The notes: generated from the letters alone by a model not told the origin. A stretch of DNA of 64,000 nt from Stagnihabitans lacustris (GCF_025950525.1 NZ_JAPDGS010000002.1:682001-746000); one strand, 5' to 3'. Positions 52,568 to 62,456 are shown, counted from the stretch's first letter. Numbers and translations: made by a program.

Positions 52568-54433
52568 ATGGCGGATTTCCGCAACGGCGCGGACCTTTTG
52601 GCCATCGAGGCGCAGGGCCCCTGGGAGAGCCTGGGCACCGCGCGGACCATGCATCGGTTCCTGGCGCGGACGGCTGCGGCGCATGGCGGCAAGGCGGCGG
52701 TCAGTTTTCAGCTGACCTCGGGGGCGGGGGACCGGGCGCGGACGCTGACCTGGGATCAGCTTTTGTCCGATGTGACGCGGGCGGCCAACCTGTTCCGCAG
52801 TCTGGGCGTCGGGCCGGGCGATACGGTGGCCTATGTCCTGCCCAACGCGCTGGAAACCGTGGTGACGCTGCTGGGCGGCGCGGTGGCGGGGATCGTGGCG
52901 CCGATCAACCCGCTGCTGGAGCCTGGCCAGATCGCCGGCATCCTGCGCGAGACGCGGGCCAAGGTGGTCGTCACGCTGAAGGCCTTTCCCCGCACCGATG
53001 TGCCGCAGAAGGTGGCCAAGGCGCTGGAGGAGGCGCCGGGGGTGACGACCGTGCTGGAGGTCGATCTTGCGTCCTATCTGGGTTTCCCCAAGTCGCTGAT
53101 CGTCGGGCTGTTGCGGCCAAAGAACCCCGCCCGCCACAAGGCGCGGGTCATGGATTTCGCCCGGGCGCTGGCGGGGCAGGCCGCGACCCTGGGCTTTGCC
53201 GACCCCGAAGAGGACAGGATCGCCGCCTATTTCCACACCGGCGGCACGACGGGCCTGCCCAAGGTGGCGCAACACCGGGTCTCGGGCATGGTCTATAACG
53301 GTTGGCTGGGGGCGACGCTGCTGTTCAAGCCCTCGGATGTGATGCTGTGCCCCTTGCCCCTGTTCCATGTCTTTGCCGCCTATCCGATCCTGATGTCGGC
53401 GGTGGCCTCGGGCTGTCATGTGGTCTTTCCGACGCCCGCGGGCTATCGCGGCGATGGGGTCTTTGACAACCTGTGGAAGCTGGTCGAACGCTGGGGCGTG
53501 ACCTATCTGATCGCGGTGCCAACGGCTTTGGCGGCGCTGATGCAGCGTCCGGTGGATGCGAAGATTTCAACATTGCGGGGCACGTTTTCGGGGTCTTCAC
53601 CGCTGCCGATTGAACTTTTCCAACGGTATCAGAAGGCGACCGGGGTTCAGATCATCGAGGGCTATGGCCTGACCGAAGCCACCTGCCTGGTGGCCGTCAA
53701 CCCGCCCGATGGCGAAAAGCGCATCGGCTCGGTGGGCTTCGCCTTTCCCCATACCAAGGTGCGGATCACCGGGCCCGATGGGTCTGACCGTGGCCCGGAC
53801 GAGATCGGCGAGATTTGCATCAGCAATCCCGGCGTGATCCCGGGCGGCACCTATGTCGAGGCCGAGCGCAACGCGGGCCTGTTCCATGGCGCCTATCTGC
53901 GCACCGGCGACCTGGGCCGGATCGACGCCGAGGGGTATTTGTATATCACCGGTCGCGCCAAGGACCTGATCATCCGCGGCGGCCACAACATCGACCCCGC
54001 CCTGATCGAAGAGGCCCTGGCCGGCCATCCCGCCGTGGCCTTTGCCGGCGCAATCGGCCAGCCCGACGCCTTTGCGGGCGAGCTGCCCTGCGTCTATGTC
54101 GAGCTGGTGACGGGCGCCGAGGCGACGCCCGCCGCCCTCGAGGCCCATTGCCGCGCCCATATCACCGAACGCGCCGCCATCCCGAAACATGTCGAGATCC
54201 TGCCCGCCCTGCCCAAGACCGCGGTCGGCAAGGTGCTGAAGAACGAGCTGCGCAAGGCGGCCATCACGCGGGTCTTTGACGCGGCCCTGACCGAAGCGGG
54301 GCTTGCGGCCCGCGTCGTCGACGTGGTCGAGGACCGCAAGCGCGGCCTTGTGGCCCGGGTGTCGGGGGGAAGCGGTGCGGGGGATATCGCCGCGGTCCTG
54401 GGCGTCTTTGCGACCCCCTGGGAGCCCGCCTGA
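52568..54433 (+). CDS. Acyl-CoA synthetase (AMP-forming)
   Basis: 621 aa from ATG at 52568 with GGAGG upstream. It is an ANL-superfamily ligase: P-loop-like Y-F-H-T-G-G-T-T-G-L-P-K, E-G-Y-G-L-T-E-A-T and R-T-G-D-L-G-R-I-D, with the C-terminal catalytic lysine in K-T-A-V-G-K-V-L-K. It activates a carboxylic acid to its CoA thioester. Length and sequence suggest a medium- or branched-chain or cyclic acid, but the substrate cannot be named. No other acyl-CoA genes are adjacent. Confidence 0.9.
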   Translation: MADFRNGADLLAIEAQGPWESLGTARTMHRFLARTAAAHGGKAAVSFQLTSGAGDRARTLTWDQLLSDVTRAANLFRSLGVGPGDTVAYVLPNALETVVTLLGGAVAGIVAPINPLLEPGQIAGILRETRAKVVVTLKAFPRTDVPQKVAKALEEAPGVTTVLEVDLASYLGFPKSLIVGLLRPKNPARHKARVMDFARALAGQAATLGFADPEEDRIAAYFHTGGTTGLPKVAQHRVSGMVYNGWLGATLLFKPSDVMLCPLPLFHVFAAYPILMSAVASGCHVVFPTPAGYRGDGVFDNLWKLVERWGVTYLIAVPTALAALMQRPVDAKISTLRGTFSGSSPLPIELFQRYQKATGVQIIEGYGLTEATCLVAVNPPDGEKRIGSVGFAFPHTKVRITGPDGSDRGPDEIGEICISNPGVIPGGTYVEAERNAGLFHGAYLRTGDLGRIDAEGYLYITGRAKDLIIRGGHNIDPALIEEALAGHPAVAFAGAIGQPDAFAGELPCVYVELVTGAEATPAALEAHCRAHITERAAIPKHVEILPALPKTAVGKVLKNELRKAAITRVFDAALTEAGLAARVVDVVEDRKRGLVARVSGGSGAGDIAAVLGVFATPWEPA

Positions 54434-54554
54434 AGCCCCCGCTGAGGACCAGATGTCGCAGCCCCCGGCAAAGCGGCCCTCTCTCGCAGTTTCCCATTGC
54501 AGGAATCGCAACGCCTGATTCATTCTGACACAAATTGACCCGGGAGGTTTTGAG

Positions 54555-55082
54555 ATGAAATTCGCGACGCTGGGCGGTCTGGCTTTGGTGGCGGGCTTGG
54601 GGCTTGCGGCGGCTCCGGCGCTGGCTGACCGCACCGACACGCTGTTCACGCACAAATCCTGGCGCGTTCAGGGCGTCAGCTTTGACGACGGCAGCTATGC
54701 TTGCCTGGCCGAAGTGGCCGACCCGGGCGAAAGCTTTACCATCTGGATCTTCCAGGACGCCTCGATCCGGCTGCAGTTCTATTCCGAGGAATGGGACTTC
54801 GGCGAGGGCGACACGGCCGATCTGGAGGTCGAGATCGACCGCCGCTCGCCCTGGTCGCTGACCTCGGCGGAGCTTTACAAGCAATCGGTGCTGTTCGACC
54901 TGCCCGCGGCCGACAATGCCGGGGATCTGGTGGTGGAAGTGGCGCGGGGCAAGACGCTGCATCTGCGGTCGGGCGATGGGACGCCGGTCAAGGATTACAC
55001 GCTGGCGGGGTCGTCGGCCTCGATCTCCAAGCTGCTGGATTGCGGGGACGCGATCACCAGCCCGGGCAATCCGTTCAAATAG
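54555..55082 (+). CDS. Secreted hypothetical protein
   Basis: 175 aa, unrecognised. A clear signal peptide (M-K-F-A-T-L-G-G-L-A-L-V-A-G-L-G-L-A-A-A-P-A-L-A) predicts a periplasmic protein of about 150 residues. The mature part is acidic, with W-R-V-Q-G-V-S-F-D-D-G-S-Y-A-C and a late L-L-D-C that could form one disulfide; predicted beta-rich by composition. It has a good GGGAGG site before the ATG. No partner is evident. It follows the ligase by 121 bases. Confidence 0.75.
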   Translation: MKFATLGGLALVAGLGLAAAPALADRTDTLFTHKSWRVQGVSFDDGSYACLAEVADPGESFTIWIFQDASIRLQFYSEEWDFGEGDTADLEVEIDRRSPWSLTSAELYKQSVLFDLPAADNAGDLVVEVARGKTLHLRSGDGTPVKDYTLAGSSASISKLLDCGDAITSPGNPFK

Positions 55083-55173
55083 GCGCCTGGGACCACCCGG
55101 AGCCGTCCAACCATCTGGGGCGGGCCTTTCCATCCGGTCGGAGGGGGCGCGCCACAGGCAAGAGGGGCGGTCG

Positions 55174-57123
55174 CTACAGGGACAGCGCCGCCTTTCGCCC
55201 CTCGTGGAAGGCATAGGCCGCCAAGCGCGGGGCCTGCACGTCGCCGACGCGGATCAGCCGCTTGCCGGGGACCTGCGCGGGAAAGGGGTCAAAGCTGCGG
55301 TTGGTCGTCGCCATGACCAGCGAGGCGGCGGCGATCTCGCGCTCGGCGCCGGTCAACAGGCTGCGCACCGTCGCCCCCTGCCCGTGCCAGCGCGCGATGC
55401 CGCTTTCGGTGACGAATTCGACGCCCAGACCCGCCAGCTTGCGCCGGGCGGCGCCGTCGGCTGCCGTGCGGGCGACCTCGCGGCCCACAAAGGGCTCTGG
55501 CGTGACGATGATGACCTTGTGGCCGCGCTCGGCCAAGGTCCAGGCGGTGCCGACACCGCGCCAGTTCGAGCCCTCGTCATACAGGATCACCGTGTCACCA
55601 AGCCGCGCCTCGCGGCGCATGACGGCTTCGGGCGACCAGACCTGGCCATTTTCGATCCCGGGCAGGGCGCTTTGCGGGCGCCAGCGCTGAAAGCCGCTCT
55701 CGTCGGGCAGAGAGCCGGTCGCGATGATGACCGTCCCGGCGGTATGGTCCGCCAAGTCGTCCAGATAGGTGTTCAGCCGCAGCGTCACGCCCAGCCGGTC
55801 GAATTGGCGTTCATACCAATCCATCAGGTCCAGGATTTGACCCCGCCGGGGCTGCATCCCCGCCAGACGGAACTGGCCGCCGATCTGGGGCAGGGCCTCG
55901 ACCACCTCGACGCGGATGCCGCGTTCGGCGGCGGCGCGGGCGGCCTCCAGCCCCGCGGGGCCTGCGCCCACCACCAACAGGTCTCCTGTGGCGGGGGTAA
56001 AGCGATCCCCGCCCCATTCGAACTCGCGCCCGGCCGAGGGGTTGATCAGGCACGAAATCCAGTAGTCGCGGGACCGTCGCCCCCAGCACATCTGGTTGCA
56101 CGACAGGCAGGGGCGGATGTCGCTGGCCCGCGCCTCCATCGTCTTGCGCGCCAGAAAGGGATCGGCGATCTGGCCGCGCACGATGGACACAAGGTCCGCC
56201 TCGCCCGCCGAAAGCACGGATTCGGCGTTGTCGGGCGTGCGTATCCCCGCCTCGGAGGTGATCTTCACATGCCGCGCCTGGGCTTTCAGCCGCGCCGTCA
56301 GATGGGTCGTCAGCTTTTCGCCATGGGTGAAGGGCGGGATGATGGATTCGAAATCCATATAGCCGCCGGCGCCCACCGTGACGTAATCGACATCGCCGGT
56401 GTCATGCAAAGCGATGATCTGACAGAAGTCGTCCTGGGTCAGAAGAACCGGGCTGTCTTGCCAGGAAATCGCCAGGCCGATGATGAAATCGGGGCCGCAA
56501 TCGCGGCGGATGGCGGCGATCAACTCACGGGAAAACCGGGTGCGGTTTTCAAGGCTGCCGCCCCATTGGTCGGTCCGCCGGTTGCTCCACGGCGTCCAGA
56601 ACTGGTCGATCAGCGAGTGGTAGGCGGCCCAGATCTCGACGCCCTGAAACCCCGCATCCCGGGCGCGCACCGCCGCCGCCAGATGGGCGTCGAACAGCTC
56701 TTGCACCTCGGCGCCGGTCATTTCGTGCGACCCGTCGCTGTCGTGATAGGACGGCAGACCCGAGGGCGACCAATGCGGCGCAAAGCTCAGGTCGCTGTCG
56801 CCATGCGCGCCGATGTGGTAAAGCTGCTGCAGGATCACCGCGCCCTCGGCCTTGACCGCATCCGTCACCGCACGAAAGCCCGCGATGATGGCGTCATCTT
56901 GCGGCAGATAGTTGCCCCGCGTCAGAACCCCGGTGCGATGGACCGGCACCGGTTCGGTCACGATCATCGCGGCGCCGCCCTTGGCGCGTTCCAGCCAATA
57001 GCCCAAGGCCCGCGGCCCCGGCAGGCCCATATCCGACATATTCGCCGTATGGGCGCCGAAAACGATGCGGTTGCGCAGGCTGTGGCCGCGCAGCGTCAGG
57101 GGGGATGTCAGGTGCTTGTGCAT
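55174..57123 (-). CDS. NADH:flavin oxidoreductase with Fe-S and FAD domains (trimethylamine dehydrogenase/N-methylproline demethylase type)
   Basis: 649 aa. An old-yellow-enzyme TIM barrel binding FMN (about 1-350) is followed by the 4Fe-4S cysteine run C-L-S-C-N-Q-M-C and C-L-I-N-P-S (about 352-375). A C-terminal FAD/NAD domain has L-L-V-V-G-A-G-P-A-G-L-E-A-A. This is the layout of trimethylamine dehydrogenase, 2,4-dienoyl-CoA reductase and N-methylproline demethylases. An aldehyde dehydrogenase gene precedes it on the same strand and could oxidise an aldehyde released by demethylation (inference). Confidence 0.88.
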   Translation of the reverse strand: MHKHLTSPLTLRGHSLRNRIVFGAHTANMSDMGLPGPRALGYWLERAKGGAAMIVTEPVPVHRTGVLTRGNYLPQDDAIIAGFRAVTDAVKAEGAVILQQLYHIGAHGDSDLSFAPHWSPSGLPSYHDSDGSHEMTGAEVQELFDAHLAAAVRARDAGFQGVEIWAAYHSLIDQFWTPWSNRRTDQWGGSLENRTRFSRELIAAIRRDCGPDFIIGLAISWQDSPVLLTQDDFCQIIALHDTGDVDYVTVGAGGYMDFESIIPPFTHGEKLTTHLTARLKAQARHVKITSEAGIRTPDNAESVLSAGEADLVSIVRGQIADPFLARKTMEARASDIRPCLSCNQMCWGRRSRDYWISCLINPSAGREFEWGGDRFTPATGDLLVVGAGPAGLEAARAAAERGIRVEVVEALPQIGGQFRLAGMQPRRGQILDLMDWYERQFDRLGVTLRLNTYLDDLADHTAGTVIIATGSLPDESGFQRWRPQSALPGIENGQVWSPEAVMRREARLGDTVILYDEGSNWRGVGTAWTLAERGHKVIIVTPEPFVGREVARTAADGAARRKLAGLGVEFVTESGIARWHGQGATVRSLLTGAEREIAAASLVMATTNRSFDPFPAQVPGKRLIRVGDVQAPRLAAYAFHEGRKAALSL

Positions 57124-57184
57124 GGGGCCTCCGTTGGAGTAAGGCTGACCGGACTAGACACCTGTGTCAAGTCCGGTGGCAAGA

Positions 57185-57255
57185 CCCGGGCTACGCAGAT
57201 GACACCCAAGCGACCGTGCCGGAAACAGGGCTCTGCTGTCGCAGCGTAGCCCGGG
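57185..57255. repeat. Inverted pair of CGTAGCCCGGG elements
   Basis: CCCGGGCTACGC (57185-57196) is the perfect reverse complement of 57244-57255, with 47 bases between. The right arm lies just after the aldehyde dehydrogenase stop, in the same orientation as the copies after prs and the DUF1150 gene. Confidence 0.6.
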
Positions 57256-57264
57256 CCTGCGCGT

Positions 57265-58701
57265 TTACAGCGCCCAGCCGCCGATGGCCTTGGATTCCAG
57301 GAACTCTTCGATCCCCCAGACGCCGCCTTCGCGCGCGCGGCCCGACAGCTTCATCCCGCCGAAAAACGCCCCAGCGCCGCGCGACCTGCCGTTCATCTGG
57401 ATCATCCCGGCCTTCAGCCCCAGGGCCATCCGGTTGGCCCGGGCGCCGTCCTGGGTCTGGACGTAATGGGTCAGGCCATAGGGAGAGTCATTGGCCATCG
57501 TCAGGGCCTCTTCCTCGGTGTCAAAGGGGATCATCGCCAGCACGGGGCCGAAGATTTCCTCTTTCTCGATCGTCATGCCCGGCACGACATCGGCGAAGAC
57601 CGTCGGCTTGACGAAAAACCCGCGGTTGAACCCCTCGGGCAGACCCGGACCGCCAGCCACCAGCCGCGCGCCCTCGTCGATGCCCTTCTGGATATAGCCC
57701 TGGATCTGCTCCCACTGGCGCTTGTTCACCACGGGGCCGATGTGGTCGCCCGCCTCATGCGCGCTGCCGACCTGGATGCTGGAGGCCACTTCGGCAGCGA
57801 TCTTCACCGCCTCGTCGTAGAACGGCCGCTGCACCAACATGCGCGAGGGCGCGTTGCAGCTTTGGCCCGAGTTGTCCATCATGTGCCGCACCCCGCGTTC
57901 GACCGCCTTGGCATCGGCATCGGCAAAGACCACGTTGGCCCCTTTGCCGCCCAGCTCCAGCGTGACACGTTTCAGCGTTTCGGCCGCAGCCTTGGTGATC
58001 GCCTTGCCCGCCCGGGTCGAGCCGGTGAACGAGATCATCGCCACATCCTCATGCGTGGTCAGCCGCGCGCCGACCCCCGCGCCATCGCCGTTCACCAGAT
58101 TGAACACCCCCGGCGGCAGGCCCGCGTCATGGCAGAACTCGGCGAATATCATCGCGTTCAGCGGGGATTCCTCGGAGGGTTTCAGCACGCAGGTGCAGCC
58201 CGCCAGCAGCGCCGGGATGACCTTCAGCGCGATCTGGTTCATCGGCCAGTTCCAGGGCGTGATCAGGCCGACGACGCCGATGGGCTCTTGGGCGATCATC
58301 GTGTCGGGGGCATGGGGGCCAAGCGGCTTGACCCATTCGATATGGTCGAAGGCGGTCAGGAAATTTGTCAGATGCCAGGGCAGGCAGGGCGCCTGTTCCG
58401 TGCGGGCATGGTCGATCGGAGAGCCCATCTCGGTCGACATCGCCCGGGCCAGGTCTTCGACGCGGGCTTCGTATTGCGCCAGGATGCGGACCACCGCGGC
58501 GCGCCGCTCGGCCGGGGGGGTCGCAGCCCAGGCCGGAAAGGCGCGCTTGGCCGCAGCCACCGCCGCATCGGTATCGGCCGTGCCGCCCAAAGAGATCACC
58601 GCGCAGGGCTCTTCGGTCGAGGGGTCGATGACGGGGCAATCGTGGGCCACGGCAGGGGCGGTCCAGCGCCCGTCGATATAGAAGTCACGGCGAATGATCA
58701 T
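57265..58701 (-). CDS. NAD(P)-dependent aldehyde dehydrogenase
   Basis: 478 aa. It has P-W-N-W-P-M-N (cofactor region), F-T-G-S-T-R-A-G, the catalytic E-L-G-G-K-G and the nucleophile cysteine in N-S-G-Q-S-C-N-A. It is full length and similar to broad-range aldehyde dehydrogenases. It lies upstream of the flavin oxidoreductase on the same strand (141 bases), so the two may act in one catabolic route. The substrate is unknown. Confidence 0.93.
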   Translation of the reverse strand: MIIRRDFYIDGRWTAPAVAHDCPVIDPSTEEPCAVISLGGTADTDAAVAAAKRAFPAWAATPPAERRAAVVRILAQYEARVEDLARAMSTEMGSPIDHARTEQAPCLPWHLTNFLTAFDHIEWVKPLGPHAPDTMIAQEPIGVVGLITPWNWPMNQIALKVIPALLAGCTCVLKPSEESPLNAMIFAEFCHDAGLPPGVFNLVNGDGAGVGARLTTHEDVAMISFTGSTRAGKAITKAAAETLKRVTLELGGKGANVVFADADAKAVERGVRHMMDNSGQSCNAPSRMLVQRPFYDEAVKIAAEVASSIQVGSAHEAGDHIGPVVNKRQWEQIQGYIQKGIDEGARLVAGGPGLPEGFNRGFFVKPTVFADVVPGMTIEKEEIFGPVLAMIPFDTEEEALTMANDSPYGLTHYVQTQDGARANRMALGLKAGMIQMNGRSRGAGAFFGGMKLSGRAREGGVWGIEEFLESKAIGGWAL

Positions 58702-58929
58702 GAGGGGGCCTCCTGTTTGGGCCAGAATAGAAGGCGGTGGAAAAAGGTCCAGCCGGGGCGCGACATGGTTTGATCAAATCCTGTCGGCCATGGCAAAACG
58801 AGGGGGATTTTCCTTTGGCCGGGGCCCACACAGAAGCGGGTTCTTTTCTGCGGCGGCACTGACCCAAGGGGGTGTATCGGCGGGGCCTTCTGGCTAGATA
58901 GGGGACAGAGACAGCAAAAGGAGGCCGTC

Positions 58930-59586
58930 ATGGGTCTGCGCATCAACGACATCGCTCCGGATTTCACCGCCCCCTCCACCGCCGGAGAGATCAGGTTCCA
59001 CGACTGGCTGGGCGACAGCTATGGGATCATCTTCAGCCATCCGCGCGACTTCACGCCGGTTTGCACGACCGAATTCGGCGCCGTGGCGCAGCTGGTGCCG
59101 GAATTCGCGCGGCGCGGCACCAAGGTGATCGGCGTCTCGGTCGATTCGGTCGAGGATCACGCGAAATGGAAGCGCGACATCGAGGCCTTTGGCGGCGCGC
59201 CTGCCGACTTCCCGATCATCGACGACACCTCGCTGACGGTGGCCAAGGCCTATGACATGCTGCCGGCGGAATTCTATCTGCCGACCGAGGGCCGCACCCC
59301 TGCCCATTCGGCCACGGTGCGCACGGTCTATATCGTGGGCCGCGACAAAAAGGTGAAGCTGTCGATGACCTATCCGATGTCGGTGGGCCGCAACTTTGCC
59401 GAGATCCTGCGGGCGCTGGATGCGGTGCAACTGACCGACGGCGTGCCCTTGGCGACGCCCGCGAACTGGCAGGTGGGTCAGGATGTGATCGTGGCCCTGG
59501 CCCTGAACAACGACCAGGCGACCGAGCGTTTTGGCGCGCTGGATATCAAGCTGCCCTACCTGCGCTTTGCCAAGGCGCCGAAGTAA
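58930..59586 (+). CDS. 1-Cys peroxiredoxin (Prx6 type)
   Basis: 218 aa. The peroxidatic cysteine is in D-F-T-P-V-C-T-T-E-F (Cys45), with the P-x-x-x-T/S-x-x-C pattern. The C-terminal extension of the Prx6 class is present and lacks a resolving cysteine. It reduces hydrogen and alkyl peroxides in the cytoplasm. AAAGGAGG precedes the ATG. The 228-base gap before it (58702-58929) shows no gene. Confidence 0.93.
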   Translation: MGLRINDIAPDFTAPSTAGEIRFHDWLGDSYGIIFSHPRDFTPVCTTEFGAVAQLVPEFARRGTKVIGVSVDSVEDHAKWKRDIEAFGGAPADFPIIDDTSLTVAKAYDMLPAEFYLPTEGRTPAHSATVRTVYIVGRDKKVKLSMTYPMSVGRNFAEILRALDAVQLTDGVPLATPANWQVGQDVIVALALNNDQATERFGALDIKLPYLRFAKAPK

Positions 59587-59663
59587 GCTCTCTGACTGAA
59601 ATACGGGGCGCGCCATGCGATTGGCGCGCCCTTTGTCGTGGACAGGTCGCCGCAGGCCTGCCG

Positions 59664-60959
59664 CTATTTCGCCCCACGCTTGATGCGGTCGGCGCGGCGC
59701 ACCACGCGGTAGGTCAGAAAGCCGATGGCCGCCGTGCAGACCAGGAAGGCGCCATAGGACACCGGCCAGGGCACCCCCGCCGTCATCATCGAGAACTCCG
59801 ACATCCCGCCCATCCCCGCCAGCACATTCATCGGCAGGAAAACCACCGACAACATGGTCAGCTGCGTCACGCGGCGGTTCTGGTTGATGTTGATGAAACC
59901 GATGGTCGCATCCATCAGGAAGTTGATCTTGTCGAACAGAAAGGCCGTGTGGCTGTTCAGACTGTCGATATTGCGCAAGACCTGCTTGGCCGACTGGATA
60001 TGTTCGTCCTCCAGCACCTTGGCCTGCATCAGGAAAACGATGGCGCGCTGGGTGTCCATGATGTTGCTGCGGATGCGGCCGTTCAGGTCCTCTTCCTCGG
60101 CGATATCGGCCAGGACGGATGCGGCCTCTTCGTCGGTCATCGTCTCGGACAGGACATGTTTGCCGACGCGGGACAGGGTCTTGTAGATGTCCTCCAGGCT
60201 GTCGGCGGAATATTCGACGTCCGAGCCATAAAGCGACAACAGCAGGTCGAAGCAATCCTCGGCATAGAAGGGCACCGTCTCGGCCCGGCGGCGCTGCAGG
60301 CGAAAGACCGGCAAATCCTCGTTGCGCAGGGAAAACAGGATCTTTTGATGCAGCAGGAAAGACACCGGGATCGACCGGCTTTTGCCGCCACGGTCCAGCA
60401 GGAAGTTGGAATGAAGCGCCAGCGCGCCGTTTTCCTCGACATGGAAGCGGTTGGCGACCTCCAGGTCCACTTCGTCGCCGGGGTCGGGCAGCTCCAGCTT
60501 GTAGAACTCGCCGATATAGGCGCGCTGGGCTGGTGAAGCGTTCAAGAGGTCGATCCAGACCGGTTTGCGCCCCTCAAGGTCCTTGCGCGACTTGATCGGA
60601 TGCGGGCGGATGCGGCCGCCCTCGATTTCAAAGATCGAGACCTTGGTTTCCGCCAGGCGCGGCCCTGCCACATCCTCCAGCCGGTCGCGAAGTTCGTCCG
60701 AGACCTCCCACAACACATCGGTGGACCGCCCCGCAGGCACCCGCGGCCACAGTTGAGCGGCCTCTTCGGGCGTCAGGCTTTCAAAGATTTCGACGATATC
60801 GGCAACCGCCAGCTTGGCCAGGAAATTCTCGATCTCGCCATGTTGCTGCTTTTCGGTCGCGGAATCCAAAGCGGCCGGATGGGCGCCGGCCTGGGCCCGG
60901 GTCAGGCCCTCGACCAGCTTTTGCTTGCGAAGCAGATCGCGCACGGAATCCAGATACAT
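59664..60959 (-). CDS. CorA-like protein with an MgtE_N-like N-terminal domain
   Basis: 431 aa from ATG at 60959. Residues about 42-98 (I-E-N-F-L-A-K-L-A-V-A-D-I-V-E-I-F-E-S-L-T-P-E-E-A-A) resemble the superhelical MgtE N domain. The rest is CorA: a long helical funnel and two C-terminal membrane helices. The signature reads G-M-G-G-M-S-E-F (from 382) instead of the CorA G-M-N, so ion selectivity may differ. It is probably a divalent-cation channel in the inner membrane. Its ribosome-binding site lies in a duplicated 19-bp unit. Confidence 0.85.
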   Translation of the reverse strand: MYLDSVRDLLRKQKLVEGLTRAQAGAHPAALDSATEKQQHGEIENFLAKLAVADIVEIFESLTPEEAAQLWPRVPAGRSTDVLWEVSDELRDRLEDVAGPRLAETKVSIFEIEGGRIRPHPIKSRKDLEGRKPVWIDLLNASPAQRAYIGEFYKLELPDPGDEVDLEVANRFHVEENGALALHSNFLLDRGGKSRSIPVSFLLHQKILFSLRNEDLPVFRLQRRRAETVPFYAEDCFDLLLSLYGSDVEYSADSLEDIYKTLSRVGKHVLSETMTDEEAASVLADIAEEEDLNGRIRSNIMDTQRAIVFLMQAKVLEDEHIQSAKQVLRNIDSLNSHTAFLFDKINFLMDATIGFININQNRRVTQLTMLSVVFLPMNVLAGMGGMSEFSMMTAGVPWPVSYGAFLVCTAAIGFLTYRVVRRADRIKRGAK

Positions 60960-60960
60960 A

Positions 60961-60993
60961 GGCCCACCTCGCGTGCCGGGGCCCACCTCGCGT
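60961..60993 (-). repeat. 19-bp-period duplication of the ribosome-binding region
   Basis: GGCCCACCTCGCGT occurs at 60961-60974 and again at 60980-60993. Each copy contains, on the minus strand, GCGAGGTGGGCC, a Shine-Dalgarno-like GAGGTG that includes a GTG. The copy nearest the gene serves the ATG at 60959; the distal one precedes an in-frame GTG at 60986. Confidence 0.75.
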
Positions 60994-61042
60994 CCCGGCT
61001 TTTCCTGCGGTTGAACAGGGCGGCAGGCGCCCTGTCAAGCGC

Positions 61043-62341
61043 TTAGGCGGCTTGGGGATGCAGGACCTGCGCGGCCCGCGCCTTGGGGCGGGTATAACGG
61101 GCAAGACCCAGGTCCGAGGCGTCGATATCCGCCGTCCGCCCCGAGATCAGGTCGGCAATCACCCGCCCCGAGCCCGCAGCCATGGTCCAGCCCAAGGTCC
61201 CATGCCCGGTGTTCAGCCACAGGTTCGACAGCGGCGAGGCCCCGACAATGGGCGTGCCATCGGGCGTCATCGGACGCAGGCCGCTCCAGAAGGTCGCCTT
61301 GGACTGATCGGCCGCGCCGCCGAACAGGTCCTCGACCGACATGGTCAGCGTCTCTTGCCGGCGCGGGTTCAGCCGCGCGTCAAAGCCTGCGATTTCCGCC
61401 ATGCCGCCAACACGGATGCGGTCGCCAAGACGGGTGATGGCGATTTTATAGGTCTCGTCCATTACGGTCGACACCGGCGCGCGGCTTTCGTCCACGATGG
61501 GGGCGGTGATCGAATAGCCCTTGATCGGATAGACCGGCAGCTTCATCCCGAATTCCCGCACCAGGAAGGGCGAATAAGACCCCAGCGCCAGCACAAAGGC
61601 ATCCGCCGTGATCCGGCCTTCCGAGGTCTGGACCGCGGCGATCCGGTCGCCCTGCCGCTCCAGCCGGTCTATGCTGACGCCATAGCGGAAGGTGACGCCC
61701 GCCGCCCGCGCCAGATCGGCCAGGGTATTGGTGAACTTGAAGCAATCGCCCGTCTCGTCGCCCGGCAGACGCAGGCCCCCGGCGATCTTGTCGAAACTGG
61801 CGGCCAGGCCGGGTTCATGCAGAAGGCAGGCCTCGGGCGACAGGACCTCATAGGGGACGCCATCGGCCTTCAGGACCTCGATGTCCTTGGCCGCAGCCTG
61901 CACCTGCTTTTCGGTGCGAAACAGCTGCAACGTGCCTTGCGTGCGTTCGTCATAGGCGATGCCGGTGTCACGGCGCAGGTCGCGCAGCGCGTCGCGGGAA
62001 TATTCCGCCAGCCGCACCATGCGGGACTTGTTGACCTTGTAGGCGGCTTGGGTGCAGTTCCCCAGCATCCGCGCCATCCAGTCCAGCCGCGTCCAGTCGA
62101 AATTGGGCTGGATGATCAAGGGCGCATGGCGCATGAACAGCCACTTCACCGCCTTCATCGGGATGCCGGGGGCGGCCCAGGGCGAGGCATAGCCGGGGGA
62201 AATCTCGCCGGCATTGGCGAAAGAGGTCTCCAGCGCCGCGCCCTGCTGGCGGTCGACCACCGTCACCTGATGCCCGGCCTGCGCCAGATACCAGGCCGAT
62301 GTCACGCCGATCACACCGGCCCCAAGAACCACGACACGCAT
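61043..62341 (-). CDS. dadA: D-amino acid dehydrogenase
   Basis: Membrane-associated flavoprotein that oxidises D-amino acids (notably D-alanine) to 2-oxoacids. 432 aa. It has the N-terminal FAD motif [18 protein letters not shown], the DadA hallmark [18 protein letters not shown] and a C-terminal [10 protein letters not shown]. No dadX or alanine racemase is in the window. The Lrp-type gene at 12.3 kb is far away. Confidence 0.95.
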   Translation of the reverse strand: MRVVVLGAGVIGVTSAWYLAQAGHQVTVVDRQQGAALETSFANAGEISPGYASPWAAPGIPMKAVKWLFMRHAPLIIQPNFDWTRLDWMARMLGNCTQAAYKVNKSRMVRLAEYSRDALRDLRRDTGIAYDERTQGTLQLFRTEKQVQAAAKDIEVLKADGVPYEVLSPEACLLHEPGLAASFDKIAGGLRLPGDETGDCFKFTNTLADLARAAGVTFRYGVSIDRLERQGDRIAAVQTSEGRITADAFVLALGSYSPFLVREFGMKLPVYPIKGYSITAPIVDESRAPVSTVMDETYKIAITRLGDRIRVGGMAEIAGFDARLNPRRQETLTMSVEDLFGGAADQSKATFWSGLRPMTPDGTPIVGASPLSNLWLNTGHGTLGWTMAAGSGRVIADLISGRTADIDASDLGLARYTRPKARAAQVLHPQAA

Positions 62342-62456
62342 GATGCACTCCTGTTCGCTGTTGGCGACAGGATAGGGCAGGTGCCCTGTCGTTTTGCTGC
62401 AAAGATCGGCGGGGCGGGGGTGCTGAGCGGTGAAATCTTGCGTGAAATGCCGAAGT

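Noticed and set aside
58702..58929. Short frames upstream of the peroxiredoxin gene
   Set aside because: Compositions are shadow-like and starts lack ribosome-binding sites.
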